64,000 bases of DNA from Luteolibacter sp. LG18 (GCF_036322585.1 NZ_AP024600.1:2294001-2358000), one strand, 5' to 3'; shown: positions 17,266-26,651, numbered from the stretch's first letter. A program made the numbers and translations. Notes: a model not told the origin generated them from the letters alone.

Positions 17266-20200
17266 ATGAATCCTCCTCCTTCCTCCCTCCGCGGTGATCG
17301 ATCCCGCGCCTCCCTCCTCCTGGCCCTGGCCGCATCCGCCGGGATGCTGCTGCCCGGCCTGGTCCACGCCCAGGTGTCCTACGCCGGGGGCACCTACAGC
17401 CAGAACTTCGACACGTTGCCGTCCACCGGCACGTTCACGTTCTCCGGTGCCGGTCCGTTCGCGTTGAACGCCGCGCCGGTGAGCGCCTCCGGCCTGAGCG
17501 GCTGGAGCTTCGCCAAGACCGCCGGAACCGGTGCGAACGCCCTGTTCAATGTCGGCACCGGCTCCAGCAACAGCGGTGCAGTGTATTCCTTCGGCTCGGC
17601 CGCGGGCGACCGCGCGCTCGGCACGCTGCTCAGCGGTGCCGTGGAATCCACCATCGGCGTGGTGCTGGTGAACAACACCGGTGCGACCATCACCTCCTTT
17701 GACATCGCCTACACCGGTGAGCAATGGCGGCAGGGCGGCAGCTCGGGCAACTTCGACAAACTGAAGTTCGAATACGCCGTCGGTGGTACCTCGGTGGTGT
17801 CCGGCACTTTCGTTCCCGCGACCGCGCTCGATTTCACCGGCCCGATCGCCACCGCCACCGGCGGGGCCCTCGATGGCAATGCCGCCGCGAACCGTGCCGC
17901 GGTGTCCGGAACCATCACCGGCCTCAATTGGGCCGCCGGGCAGACGCTCGTGATCCGTTGGACCGATCTCAACATCAGCGGTTCGGACTGCGGTCTCGCC
18001 GTGGATGACTTCAGCTTCACCGCGGGCACCGGCCCGGTGACCCCGGCGGTGGCCTCCACCGTGCCTGCCACCGGAGCGACCGCGGTCAGCATTTCCTCGC
18101 CGCTCACCGTGACCTTCAATACCGCGGTCACAGTGTCGAACGGCGGCTTCACCTTGACCGGCTCCACCAGTGGCACGCTCGCGGCGACGGTGAGCGGTGG
18201 TCCGACGACCTTCACCCTCACGCCGGCGTCCTCGCTGCCCTATAGCGAAACGATCACGCTCGGGGTGCTGGCCACCGCGGTCGCCGACCAGTCCACCGGC
18301 ACGCTGCATCCGGCGGCCGACGCCACCGTGAGTTTCACCACCGAGAACGCTCCGGGGGCGGCCACGCCGATCCACACGGTGCAGGGCAATGGTGCCGCCA
18401 GTCCGTTGGTGGGCCAGCCGGTGGTCGTCGCCGGGATCGTGACGGGCTTCTATTTGAACAGCGATGGCTCCCGCGCCGGGTTCTACGTGCAAGCGGCGGA
18501 TGCCGATGCCGACGCGGATCCGAACACGTCCGAGGGGGTGTATGTCTATGCGAACGGTTCGTCCGCCGTGACGACCGTGCTGGGGACCCTCGCCATCGGG
18601 GACACGATCAGCGTTTCCGGCACGGTGCGTGAGTTCAGCACGCTCACCGAGCTGGATACCCTCACCGCGCTCTCCAAGACCGGCACCGCTCCGCTGCCCA
18701 CGGCGGCGGCGGTGACCCTGCCCTTCGCCAGCGCCACCGCCTTGGAGAAGCTCGAAGGCATGCGGGTGACGCTGCCGCAGACGCTCTCCGTGACGAACAA
18801 CTACTACCTCGGCCGTTACGGCGAGTTCGACGTCTCCTCCGGCGGCGTGCTCCAGCAGCCGACCAACGTGGTGGCTCCGGGCGCGCCCGCGCTGGCCAAG
18901 CAGGCGGCGAACAACCTGAACCTGCTCACCGTGGACGATGGTTCCGCGAAGGAGGATCCGGACACCACGCCGTATCTCTTCGGCGGTGGCACGCCGGTGC
19001 AGAACACGCTGCGCACCGGCGACACGGTGGCCGGACTTACCGGGGTGATCACCTACCTCTCCGCGACGTCCTACCTGCTGGAACCCACCGTGGTCCCGGT
19101 GTTCACCCGCGCCAATCCGCGCCTCGGCCCACCGTCGGTCGGTGGCTCGCTGAAGATCGTCGGCGCGAACGTGCTGAACTTCTTCAATGGCGATGGCGCG
19201 GGCGGTGGTTTCCCGACCTCCCGCGGTGCCACCACGGCCGCCGAGCTGGTCCGCCAGCGCAAGCACATCGTCGCCTCGCTGCTCCAGATCAATGCCGATA
19301 TCTACGGCCTCACCGAGATGGAGAACGACGGTTTCGGTTCCGCCAGCGCGGTGCAGGACATGGTGAATGCCCTCAATGCCGCGGCCCCGTCCGGTACCGT
19401 GTATGCCTTCTCGAATCCCGGTGTCTCGCCGATCGGCACGGATGAGATCACCTGCGCCTTCATCTACAAGACGAACACCGTGGCTCCGGTGGGCGCGGCG
19501 GTGGTGAATACGGCAGCGATTTTCAACCGCCCGCCGCTTGCCCAGACGTTCCGCCAGATCTCGACCGGCGAGAAACTCACCGTCTGCGTGAACCACTTCA
19601 AATCGAAGGGTAGCCCGCCGACCAGCGGCGTGGACACCGACCAGGGCGACGGCCAGAGCGCCTGGAACAACCGCCGCACCCAGCAGGCGACCACCCTCGC
19701 GAGCTGGTTGGCGACGAATCCGACCGGCGACGCCGATCCGGACATCCTGATCGTGGGCGATCTGAACGCCTATGCGAAGGAAGACCCGATCACCGCGCTG
19801 AAGAACGCCGGCTACACGAACCAGATCGAACGTTTCGAGGGCGAGGGCGGCTACTCCTACCAGTTCGACGCGCAGTTCGGCCACCTCGACCACGCGCTCG
19901 CCAGCCCAGGCCTGCACACCCAGATCACCGGTGCCCAGTCCTGGCACAACAACGCCGACGAGCCGGTGTTCCTCGACTACAACACCGAATACAAATCCGC
20001 CTTCGCGCAGACGGTGAACGACGGCGACACCCCGTGGCGTGCCTCGGACCACGACCCGGTGGTGATCGGCGTGAGCCTCGGTGGCTTCGGCCACTGGATC
20101 GCGGGTTATCCGCAGGTAGGTGGCCTGACGGGTTTCCGCGATGACTTCGACCACGATGGCATTCCGAACGCGCTGGAGAACTTCTTCGGCACCCATCCGG

Positions 20201-20484
20201 GCGTGGCCAACGGTGGATTGACCCTGGTGTCCTCCACCGGCACCGGTTGCACCTTTCGCCATCCGCGCGGAGGCTCGGTCGCGACCGATCTGAGCGGATC
20301 CTACGAGTGGTCCAGTAATTTGAGCGATTGGAAGGCCTCGGGCGCTTCCTTCGGCGGGGCCACGGTGGTGATCGGCGCGACCCCGGTGTCCGCGGACACG
20401 ATGGAGGTGACGGCGAGCGTCACCGGCGGGAGTGTCCAGCAGTTGTTCCTCCGCGTGAAGGTTCAGGCGCCGGACGCGCAGTGA
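17266..20484 (+). CDS. secreted multidomain nuclease, ExeM/NucH type
   Basis: A 1072-residue exported protein. Residues 1-35 are a signal peptide (cleavage after LVHA). A beta-rich domain follows, then a bacterial Ig-like domain at about 258-360 (PATGATAVSISSPLTVTFN to VSFTTE), an OB-type region at about 370-615, and an endonuclease/exonuclease/phosphatase domain at about 625-940. The last carries NVLNFFNG, TEMENDG (metal-binding Glu), VNHFKSKG, VGDLNAY, FGHLDH and SDHDPV, the complete catalytic set. The final 130 residues include DDFDHDGIPNALENFFG, a calcium-binding-like segment common near the C-terminus of exported proteins. ExeM/NucH relatives degrade extracellular DNA for nutrient or phosphate gain or biofilm turnover. 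Confidence 0.88.
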   Translation: MNPPPSSLRGDRSRASLLLALAASAGMLLPGLVHAQVSYAGGTYSQNFDTLPSTGTFTFSGAGPFALNAAPVSASGLSGWSFAKTAGTGANALFNVGTGSSNSGAVYSFGSAAGDRALGTLLSGAVESTIGVVLVNNTGATITSFDIAYTGEQWRQGGSSGNFDKLKFEYAVGGTSVVSGTFVPATALDFTGPIATATGGALDGNAAANRAAVSGTITGLNWAAGQTLVIRWTDLNISGSDCGLAVDDFSFTAGTGPVTPAVASTVPATGATAVSISSPLTVTFNTAVTVSNGGFTLTGSTSGTLAATVSGGPTTFTLTPASSLPYSETITLGVLATAVADQSTGTLHPAADATVSFTTENAPGAATPIHTVQGNGAASPLVGQPVVVAGIVTGFYLNSDGSRAGFYVQAADADADADPNTSEGVYVYANGSSAVTTVLGTLAIGDTISVSGTVREFSTLTELDTLTALSKTGTAPLPTAAAVTLPFASATALEKLEGMRVTLPQTLSVTNNYYLGRYGEFDVSSGGVLQQPTNVVAPGAPALAKQAANNLNLLTVDDGSAKEDPDTTPYLFGGGTPVQNTLRTGDTVAGLTGVITYLSATSYLLEPTVVPVFTRANPRLGPPSVGGSLKIVGANVLNFFNGDGAGGGFPTSRGATTAAELVRQRKHIVASLLQINADIYGLTEMENDGFGSASAVQDMVNALNAAAPSGTVYAFSNPGVSPIGTDEITCAFIYKTNTVAPVGAAVVNTAAIFNRPPLAQTFRQISTGEKLTVCVNHFKSKGSPPTSGVDTDQGDGQSAWNNRRTQQATTLASWLATNPTGDADPDILIVGDLNAYAKEDPITALKNAGYTNQIERFEGEGGYSYQFDAQFGHLDHALASPGLHTQITGAQSWHNNADEPVFLDYNTEYKSAFAQTVNDGDTPWRASDHDPVVIGVSLGGFGHWIAGYPQVGGLTGFRDDFDHDGIPNALENFFGTHPGVANGGLTLVSSTGTGCTFRHPRGGSVATDLSGSYEWSSNLSDWKASGASFGGATVVIGATPVSADTMEVTASVTGGSVQQLFLRVKVQAPDAQ

Positions 20485-20512
20485 TCCGCGGTTCATCCTC
20501 TTTCCAGACGAA

Positions 20513-20550
20513 CGGGAGCGCCGCGGTCCGGCGCTCCCGTTTTTCGTTTT
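20513..20550 (+). terminator. intrinsic terminator after the secreted nuclease gene
   Basis: A perfect 10-bp stem CGGGAGCGCC (20513-20522) against GGCGCTCCCG (20530-20539) with a 7-base loop, followed by TTTTTCGTTTT. Confidence 0.92.
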
Positions 20551-20553
20551 GGG

Positions 20554-20581
20554 GTAGCCACGCTCTTCCGAGCGCGGCTAC
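20554..20581. repeat. intergenic palindrome (REP-like candidate)
   Basis: GTAGCCACGCTC (20554-20565), loop TTCC, GAGCGCGGCTAC (20570-20581): 12-bp arms with one mismatch. It sits just after the terminator, between convergent genes, and has no U-tract. Its form suggests a dispersed palindromic element. Confidence 0.5.
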
Positions 20582-20594
20582 GGGAGAATCTTCG

Positions 20595-21269
20595 TCACAG
20601 ATTCGCCTGCGCCTTCTGGGTTTCCGGCGGTGGCACGAATTCGTCCACCGCGCGGTAATCCAAGCGGCCATTCGCGGGGTTTTTGAAGAAGAACACGTAG
20701 GCGCGGGAGTGGTCGTCGACCGGCCAGCGGGTGGTGCTGAGCACGCGGTTGCCAGTGTCCTGATGAATGCCGAAGCCGACGTCGTAGAACTTCTCGGCAC
20801 GGGCGCCCTCAGGTTTGATGATCTGCCCCTTTTCGGCGGTGATGACGAACTTGGTGGTGCCGATGTAGCCCATGACCGTCTCGTCGCTATGGTTGTAGAA
20901 ATAGACGTCGCCGGCCTTGAAACCGGTGCCGTCGGTGGGGATCACGATCGCCTGGTAGCCGCCCGCCTTTGCCGGGATGAGCAGGGACACGAAGGAATCT
21001 CCGGAATCGGGGAGCTGGATGTTCGCGATGGCCGCGTCCGGCTGCTTGCAGCGGAGCTGGAACGCGCGGCCGGGAACCTCGATGGGCTCGGAGAGGTGGT
21101 TCACGGTGAGATCGAAATCCACCGAACGTTTCTCGCCCGCGACCATCGCCACCTGGCCGGCGGCGGAGGGCGCTCGTTCGGCGAGGAAGCGGACGCGGGG
21201 ATGGCCTTTCTCCTCGGCCGCGAGGCCGCAGGCGGAAAGAAGGAGCAGGAATAGGGCTGTACGATGCAT
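20595..21269 (-). CDS. secreted protein of unknown function, partner of the GspK-like gene
   Basis: A 224-residue protein with signal peptide MHRTALFLLLLSACGLAAEE (cleavage likely after LAA; the cysteine sits in LSAC, so a lipoprotein is also possible). The mature protein is beta-rich: VDFDLTVNHLSEPIEVPGRAFQLRCK, FVSLLIPAKAGGYQAIVIPTDGTGFKAGDVYFYNHS and the C-terminal DYRAVDEFVPPPE. The gene starts 14 bp after the end of the 1120-codon pseudopilin-like gene and is clearly in its operon. A role in assembling or anchoring that protein is inference from position only. Confidence 0.7.
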   Translation of the reverse strand: MHRTALFLLLLSACGLAAEEKGHPRVRFLAERAPSAAGQVAMVAGEKRSVDFDLTVNHLSEPIEVPGRAFQLRCKQPDAAIANIQLPDSGDSFVSLLIPAKAGGYQAIVIPTDGTGFKAGDVYFYNHSDETVMGYIGTTKFVITAEKGQIIKPEGARAEKFYDVGFGIHQDTGNRVLSTTRWPVDDHSRAYVFFFKNPANGRLDYRAVDEFVPPPETQKAQANL

Positions 21270-21283
21270 GGTCAGGCTGGGGT

Positions 21284-24200
21284 TCAGACTTCGGACGGCA
21301 GCAGCCAGCGGAAGGACACGATCTGGTAACGGCGGCCGAAGAGCTGGTTGAGGGGGGAGAGCGAGGTGGTGGCGGTGGTGGATTTGTTGACCGGGTCCAC
21401 CAGAGCGCTATCGCGGCTGACTTCGGCCTCGCACCAGGCGCGGGCGGTGACCTTGCCACTGCTGTCCACGGATTCGCCGTAGCCGCGGATCACGAAGGTA
21501 TCCGAGCGGGCGGAGAGGTAGGGCGCGATCGGGGTGAGGATGTCGGCTTGCTTCACCACTCCGGGGATGCCGTATGCGGCCGGGCCGTTCTCCGCTTCCG
21601 GGAAGGCGTAGCCACGGCCGGTGGCCACCGCGGCGGCGCGCGAGCCGCTGTTGTAGGCCTTGTTGATCGAGACGTCGGCGGAATCCAGCGCGCTCTGGAG
21701 CGTGCCGGCCTTGGCGAGATCCTTGTCGCTGCCGGGACGGCGGTTGACGAAGTCGGCCAGCGACAGGAATGGGCCGCGCTTGCGGACCTCGATCACGATG
21801 GCGCGGGCGAGTTCATCGATTTCCTTGTCCTTGAGCACCCGGTGGCCGGTCCACTGCGGGGAGGAAACCACGGAGCCGAGATCATCGCCTTCGGCCACCA
21901 CGTCTTCCGGATTCTGCAGACCGACGACAGGGGTGCCGTTGGCGTTGACGGCGGTGGCCGCACCGCTGGCGTCGCGCACGGCGACCTGCTGGTTGCGCAG
22001 GCCGGCGAGGAAGGTGCGCCAGGCCTCCACCGAGGTGGAGTTCACGTTGAACATGCCCTCCACGCGGATCGCGGAAGCGAACTCGGTGGCGGCCGCGGCG
22101 TTGGGCGTGTCACCGTCGAACCAGCGGCCGAGAAGGGCCTCGGGGGTTTCGCCGGTGTCGACGGGGGAGTAGAGATAGCGCGAGTTCGGCAGCGGGCGGA
22201 TGCCCTTGAAGAACTGCTGGGTGACCTGGCGCTGGCCGATCTTCGCGGAGAACGAGTCGGCGGTCTGCGGCGCGGCGCTGGAGAGAAACCAGTCGTCCCA
22301 CAGCGCCTTGTTCGCCAGATAGGAGTGGTCGGCGAGTGGCCGTGGGCCATCGAGTGAGGATTCGGTCTGATTCGATCCGATCACGGCGGGGGCGATCGAG
22401 TTGCCGATCGCGTGGCTGATCTGGGGCAGCAGGTAGGAGCCCTGCGAGAGCTGGGTGCCGCTCCAGGTGAAGCCATTGGCGAAGGCGTTTTGGAACGCGG
22501 CCAGCGAGGCGAGCGGTTCGCGCGGCACCGAGTGGGTGGTCACGAACGGGGTGCCGGACTGGGCGGTCACGCCGCCGCCGAAGTAGCTCTGGCCCGAGGG
22601 GGAGACCTCGAGGTTGCGGTTTCTCCACGAGTCGAGCGGCTCGACCCGGACCTCGAAGGGCAGGGTTTCCAGTTCGTCCGCGGACAGCGTCTGGAAATCG
22701 GAGCCAGCGCGGGGATTGTAGCGGGCCAGGAAGCGGCCCGGGCGGTCGGTGTCCTGTTCGGTCTTCGCAGTGAAGGAGAAGATCATCAGCGGTTCCTTGC
22801 GGCCGACCAGTTGCGAGGCGGTCAGCGGGCGGGTGGCGGAGGCCGGGACCTTGTCGAAGAACGGAAGGTTCTGGTTGGCGTACAGGCGGGCGCTGGGTTT
22901 GCCGCCCATGTTGTCGATCGACATCCCCGAGTTCAGGCCGAGGCTTTCGCCGCTGGCGGTGCGGTCCTCCTTGTAGAACGTATCGTTGGCAGTCAGGAAC
23001 CAGGCTTGGGTGCCCATGCCCTGGTTGCCATTGGGCAGGACCTCGTATTTCAGCGTCTCGGTGGTATCGAGGTAGATGGCGGAGCTGCCGTTTTTCACCG
23101 GGATCGCCACGCCGCCGCCGAAGTTCCAGCCGGCTTTGGCCTGGATGGTGTTGAGGCCGGGATTGTAGGTCGTGGGGCTGGTGTTCGGGCCCTGTGAGAA
23201 CATGACGACCTCGCCGGGGCGGAGCACGACGGGTTGGCTCTTGCCGATGACGAAGGTCAGGTAGTTCGCCGAGCCGCCCATCATGTTGGTCATGCTCAGC
23301 GTGAGGTCGCCGCTGGCGCGCTTCAGTTTGAAGTCATACGGGAGCTGCCAGAATTTCACCGAGTGGTAGGCCGGGGTGATGACCAGCGGCACGTCGAGCG
23401 GGTTCCAGTAGGTCACGATCGGATCGACCACCATGTAGAGCTGGACCTTTGCGGCTCCGGAGACCGTGGCCGGGATGCCGTAGAAGGAGAGGATGGTCTT
23501 CGTGCTGACGAAGGTCGGCTGCTTGTAGAGCGTGGAGGGATCGGCCTGGAGGGTGGCGAGATTGCCCGCGATCTGGAGGTAGGGGGTGTTGCTGCCGAGC
23601 GAGCCGCCGGTGGTGTAGGTGAAGCTGCCACCGGTTTTGAGCTGCTTGTAGAGGTTGTAGTAGAGCGAGAGTTCGCCTTGGTTGATGCCGTTGGCCCCGC
23701 CCGCGGTGTAGAGCGCGGTGTTCATCACCGTGCTCAGCGGCTGCTCGAGCTGCATCGAGAGGTCCTTGCGGAAACCACCGCTGCGGACGTTGGTCAGCAG
23801 GCCGGTGGAGCGCCCGGCGAGATCGTGGAACAGCGGTTTCGGGGCGTCCGGGGCGGAGGCGAGCAGCTCACCCTGTTTCCAGCCGGTGAGGTTTCGCACT
23901 TGGGTATTGGCGGCGGTGACGGTAGCGAACGGCTTTTCGCTGCCACCGGTGGTGGCCAGTTCCAGCGCGGTGCGCGGGGACGATTGCAGGCCTTGGCGGG
24001 TGGCGGCGAGATCCTTCGAGGTTCCCGGAGCGGGCGTGGCGAGCGGGGCTTTTACGCCTTGGTCGCCGACCCACCAGCCGAAGCGGGACGCTACCTTGCC
24101 TGAGGCCTGGCAATCGATCAGTGGGACTTCGACGAAGCCGGTGGCGGAAGCTCCGACGGTGCCTTTGCCGACGACCTCGACTTTCGAGCCGCCAGACGCC

Positions 24201-24646
24201 GACTTGGCGTAGGCCGGGTTGCGGGCGTCGGTTTCCGGAGCGGAGACCAGCCAGCGCTGAAACTCGGGGGTGGGGCGGTTGGCGGCGGTATCCGTCCACG
24301 ATTTGTAGACGCCGGTCCAGTGGCTGCGGGTCGGTTGGGCCGCGGTGGCCTTGCCATCCGAGGAGGCCGCGAGCTGGTCGGCGGCGATGGTGATGCGCTG
24401 GTCGGGACCGGTTTGTTTCTGAAGCTCACCGATGGCGAGTTGCAGCGCCAGCCGCGCGTTGGCGCGGGCGATCGCCTGGTTGGCCTGGGATTGGGAACTC
24501 CGCAGAGTGATGGAGGACAAGGACAGCAGGCCGATGGCGAGCGTGGACAGCAGCACCATCATCAACAGGGTCACAAGCAGGCTGAAGCCGCGCCGAAGCC
24601 GACGGCGAGCCCAGCGGGAAAACACAAACGAACTCGGGCTTTTCAT
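21284..24646 (-). CDS. giant GspK-like pseudopilin (Verrucomicrobia cassette-protein type)
   Basis: An 1120-residue protein with a prepilin-type N-terminus: a basic leader ending RRLRRG, then FSLLVTLLMMVLLSTLAIGLLSLSSI, a long hydrophobic helix with cleavage expected after Gly20 and no Glu at position 5, as in GspK/PulK minor pseudopilins. Near residues 860-990 are GMFNVNSTSVEAWRTFLAGL and DKEIDELARAIVIEVRKRGPFLSLADFVNRRPG, which resemble the helix-hairpin-helix and F-x-S-x-x-E/D part of GspK. The middle is a large beta-rich region. GspK is about 330 residues, so this form is over three times larger. It resembles the long 'Verru_Chthon cassette' proteins, though I cannot confirm the subtype. 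No other pilus genes are nearby. Confidence 0.7.
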   Translation of the reverse strand: MKSPSSFVFSRWARRRLRRGFSLLVTLLMMVLLSTLAIGLLSLSSITLRSSQSQANQAIARANARLALQLAIGELQKQTGPDQRITIAADQLAASSDGKATAAQPTRSHWTGVYKSWTDTAANRPTPEFQRWLVSAPETDARNPAYAKSASGGSKVEVVGKGTVGASATGFVEVPLIDCQASGKVASRFGWWVGDQGVKAPLATPAPGTSKDLAATRQGLQSSPRTALELATTGGSEKPFATVTAANTQVRNLTGWKQGELLASAPDAPKPLFHDLAGRSTGLLTNVRSGGFRKDLSMQLEQPLSTVMNTALYTAGGANGINQGELSLYYNLYKQLKTGGSFTYTTGGSLGSNTPYLQIAGNLATLQADPSTLYKQPTFVSTKTILSFYGIPATVSGAAKVQLYMVVDPIVTYWNPLDVPLVITPAYHSVKFWQLPYDFKLKRASGDLTLSMTNMMGGSANYLTFVIGKSQPVVLRPGEVVMFSQGPNTSPTTYNPGLNTIQAKAGWNFGGGVAIPVKNGSSAIYLDTTETLKYEVLPNGNQGMGTQAWFLTANDTFYKEDRTASGESLGLNSGMSIDNMGGKPSARLYANQNLPFFDKVPASATRPLTASQLVGRKEPLMIFSFTAKTEQDTDRPGRFLARYNPRAGSDFQTLSADELETLPFEVRVEPLDSWRNRNLEVSPSGQSYFGGGVTAQSGTPFVTTHSVPREPLASLAAFQNAFANGFTWSGTQLSQGSYLLPQISHAIGNSIAPAVIGSNQTESSLDGPRPLADHSYLANKALWDDWFLSSAAPQTADSFSAKIGQRQVTQQFFKGIRPLPNSRYLYSPVDTGETPEALLGRWFDGDTPNAAAATEFASAIRVEGMFNVNSTSVEAWRTFLAGLRNQQVAVRDASGAATAVNANGTPVVGLQNPEDVVAEGDDLGSVVSSPQWTGHRVLKDKEIDELARAIVIEVRKRGPFLSLADFVNRRPGSDKDLAKAGTLQSALDSADVSINKAYNSGSRAAAVATGRGYAFPEAENGPAAYGIPGVVKQADILTPIAPYLSARSDTFVIRGYGESVDSSGKVTARAWCEAEVSRDSALVDPVNKSTTATTSLSPLNQLFGRRYQIVSFRWLLPSEV

Positions 24647-25669
24647 AATTCTAGGTCTAACGGATGGAACGGAAACTCGAATGTATGGCCTTTGTGCCTC
24701 AAAAGATTCTTATTGCGTGCAATGGGGTCGGTCGCATGAAAGAGGCTTCGAGGAAGCGGGGTATCAGACCCCGGGGGAAGGCCGGTCCGCTTGCCGACGG
24801 GGCAAGCAGGAGGGAGAAGGTGACGGGTAACGGTTCATGCAATGGCCCCCATCATGCGCCCGTTTGCGACATCCCGGCAGTCGGGTGTTCTGCCGACACG
24901 CCAAAATTCCCCCGCCAATTGCCAAGTGGGTGGGGAAAACCATCGTCCTGATCGCTGATGGGAGATGGCCTGTCGATGGGCCGGAATGATCCGTCCTCAG
25001 CCTTCTTTCCGGTGTCCGGATCGCGGCAGGCGTGGCGGACGCCGTCCTTTGGATTGGTGCTTTGCCTGCTTCGACCGCACGCCGCTGCGGGTGGAGCCGG
25101 GTTGCGGGGCATGGCCCGGCTGGTTGCCGCATCGTATGATATAGCGGTCTGGATCCCGATCCGGAGGTGGTGGGAGGCGCGAGTGGTGCCTCACCGGGGA
25201 TGCCCGCGATCCGGCGGGGCTTCCGTCCCGGATGGGGGAGTGGCGGTGGAATGGCCGATTTCAGGAAAAGAAGTCCGGAAGGCGGGGAGGGTATTTTCGA
25301 ACTTCCGGAGGCCCCAGATCCGGCAATTTTTTAAGGGCAAGGTGGAAAAATGCGGCCGAATCGGGGTGTTCAAGGGCCGAATCGGGGCCCCCTTGCCGAT
25401 TCATTTCATTCATTTGCAGAAAGTTGCGTGGTTGGTGTGGGGGTGTGCGATGAAGTGCAAATAATTTCAAAATAGGGCTTGTCAGATTCCGGCGGATCAC
25501 TAGATTCGCCGCCCCGCATTGCGACCTGAGCGCCTCAAAACGACAGCTCGCCTACATGGGATCAATTTTATCGGGTGCAGCTCCGGATAACAGGCTCCTG
25601 CGAGGATTCTCGCCGGCGCTCTGGTTTGCACTCGAAGCACGATGCAAATCCAGAACCACGCAGGATAAC
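24647..25669. other. about 1 kb without a convincing gene; leader region of the ribosomal operon
   Basis: This gap separates the divergent pseudopilin gene from rpsL. Several frames stay open for 60-170 codons on both strands, but their translations lack any family resemblance, signal or codon regularity. The plus-strand frame from 24958 is the longest and I reject it. A 13-bp direct repeat GGCCGAATCGGGG occurs twice at about 25354-25387, the second copy inside an imperfect hairpin. No tRNA-like T-loop or known riboswitch consensus was recognised. The last 190 bp hold a promoter-like sequence and a long rpsL leader. The space could hide a small RNA. Confidence 0.5.
25479..25506 (+). promoter_or_regulatory. 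candidate main promoter of the ribosomal protein operon
   Basis: TTGTCA (25479-25484, five of six consensus bases) and TAGATT (25501-25506, four of six) are separated by 16 bp. It lies 163 bp before the rpsL start, leaving a leader of about 155 nt that could hold regulatory structure. The same TAGATT box appears in the candidate recJ promoter. Confidence 0.45.
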
Positions 25670-26080
25670 ATGCCGACCATCAATCAGCTCGTTCGCAAAG
25701 GGCGCCTCACTCCGGCTGAAAAGTCGAAGTCGCCAGCTTTGGTGAACTGCCCTCAGCGCCGCGGTGTCTGCCTTCAGGTGATGACCCGCACGCCGAAGAA
25801 GCCGAACTCCGCGCTTCGTAAAGTGGCCAAGGTTCGCCTGACGAACGGCTACGAAGTCATCGCCTACATCGGTGGTGAAGGGCACAACCTCCAGGAGCAC
25901 TCCATCGTCCTCGTCCGCGGTGGACGTGTGAAGGACCTTCCGGGTGTCCGCTACCACATCGTTCGTGGTTCCCTCGATACCCTCGGTGTCGACAAGCGCC
26001 GTCAGTCCCGTTCCAAGTACGGTGCCAAGCGTCCGAAGCCGGGCCAGGCCGCCGCTCCTGCCAAGGGCAAGAAGAAGTAA
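25670..26080 (+). CDS. rpsL: 30S ribosomal protein S12
   Basis: Decoding-centre protein of the small subunit. The 136-residue sequence starts [12 protein letters not shown] and contains the invariant [19 protein letters not shown] and [19 protein letters not shown] segments that touch the decoding site and carry streptomycin-resistance positions. It is about 12 residues longer than the E. coli form because of the C-terminal tail [18 protein letters not shown]. The ATG at 25670 gives the family N-terminus; a longer in-frame start at 25556 would add 38 unrelated residues. It is the first gene of the operon. Confidence 0.97.
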   Translation: MPTINQLVRKGRLTPAEKSKSPALVNCPQRRGVCLQVMTRTPKKPNSALRKVAKVRLTNGYEVIAYIGGEGHNLQEHSIVLVRGGRVKDLPGVRYHIVRGSLDTLGVDKRRQSRSKYGAKRPKPGQAAAPAKGKKK

Positions 26081-26120
26081 GCCTTCTTTCATCCGACTTT
26101 AACACCAACCACTTCCCGCC

Positions 26121-26594
26121 ATGCCCCGCCGCAAGCGAGTTTTCACCAAGCCGGACCGTAGCGATCCGCGTTACGCCAGCCCCCTCGTCGGTCACCTCAT
26201 CAGCAAGGTCATGCACGACGGCAAGCGCTCGCTTGCCCAGCGCATCGTCTACGCCGCGATCGACAAGGCCAACGAGGGTGTCGACACCGTCGACCCGCTC
26301 GAAGTCATCACCCGCGCGATCGAGAACGCCAAGCCGCGCGTCGAAGTGAAGTCCCGCCGCGTCGGTGGTGCCACCTACCAGGTGCCGCTCGAAGTTGCCG
26401 CCGACCGTTCCGAGTCGCTGGCGATGCGCTGGATCTGCACCTACGCCCGCAATCGCAAGGGCACCCCGATGCACGTCGCTCTCGCCAACGAGATCAAGGA
26501 CGCCGCCAACAACCAGGGCAACGCCGTTCGCAAGCGCGACGACGTCCACAAGATGGCCCAGGCCAACCGCGCCTTCGCCCACTTCCGCTGGTAA
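26121..26594 (+). CDS. rpsG: 30S ribosomal protein S7
   Basis: Primary 16S rRNA binding protein that nucleates the 30S head and lies by the E site. The 157-residue sequence begins MPRRKRVFTKPDRSDPRY and includes KVMHDGKRSLAQRIVYAA and the IENAKPRVEVKSRRVGGATYQVP stretch typical of S7. Length is normal. It lies 40 bp after rpsL. In E. coli S7 represses translation of the str mRNA; no such site is obvious here. Confidence 0.97.
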   Translation: MPRRKRVFTKPDRSDPRYASPLVGHLISKVMHDGKRSLAQRIVYAAIDKANEGVDTVDPLEVITRAIENAKPRVEVKSRRVGGATYQVPLEVAADRSESLAMRWICTYARNRKGTPMHVALANEIKDAANNQGNAVRKRDDVHKMAQANRAFAHFRW

Positions 26595-26651
26595 TCACAG
26601 CTTCGCAGACGCTCCAGGAAACTCCAACGCCCGCCGGTCTCCGGCAAGACG

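Noticed and set aside
17248..20496. A 1082-codon minus-strand frame opposite the secreted nuclease gene
   Set aside because: It has the same cause: the plus-strand frame has signal peptide and catalytic motifs, and the minus-strand frame has none.
24820..24860. Possible tRNA-like or riboswitch segment around a GGTTCATGC sequence
   Set aside because: No acceptor or anticodon stem could be formed around it, and no riboswitch consensus matched.
24958..25464. A 168-codon plus-strand frame in the gap before rpsL
   Set aside because: It lacks homology-like motifs, signal sequence or ribosome binding site; codon composition is irregular; other frames are open there too.
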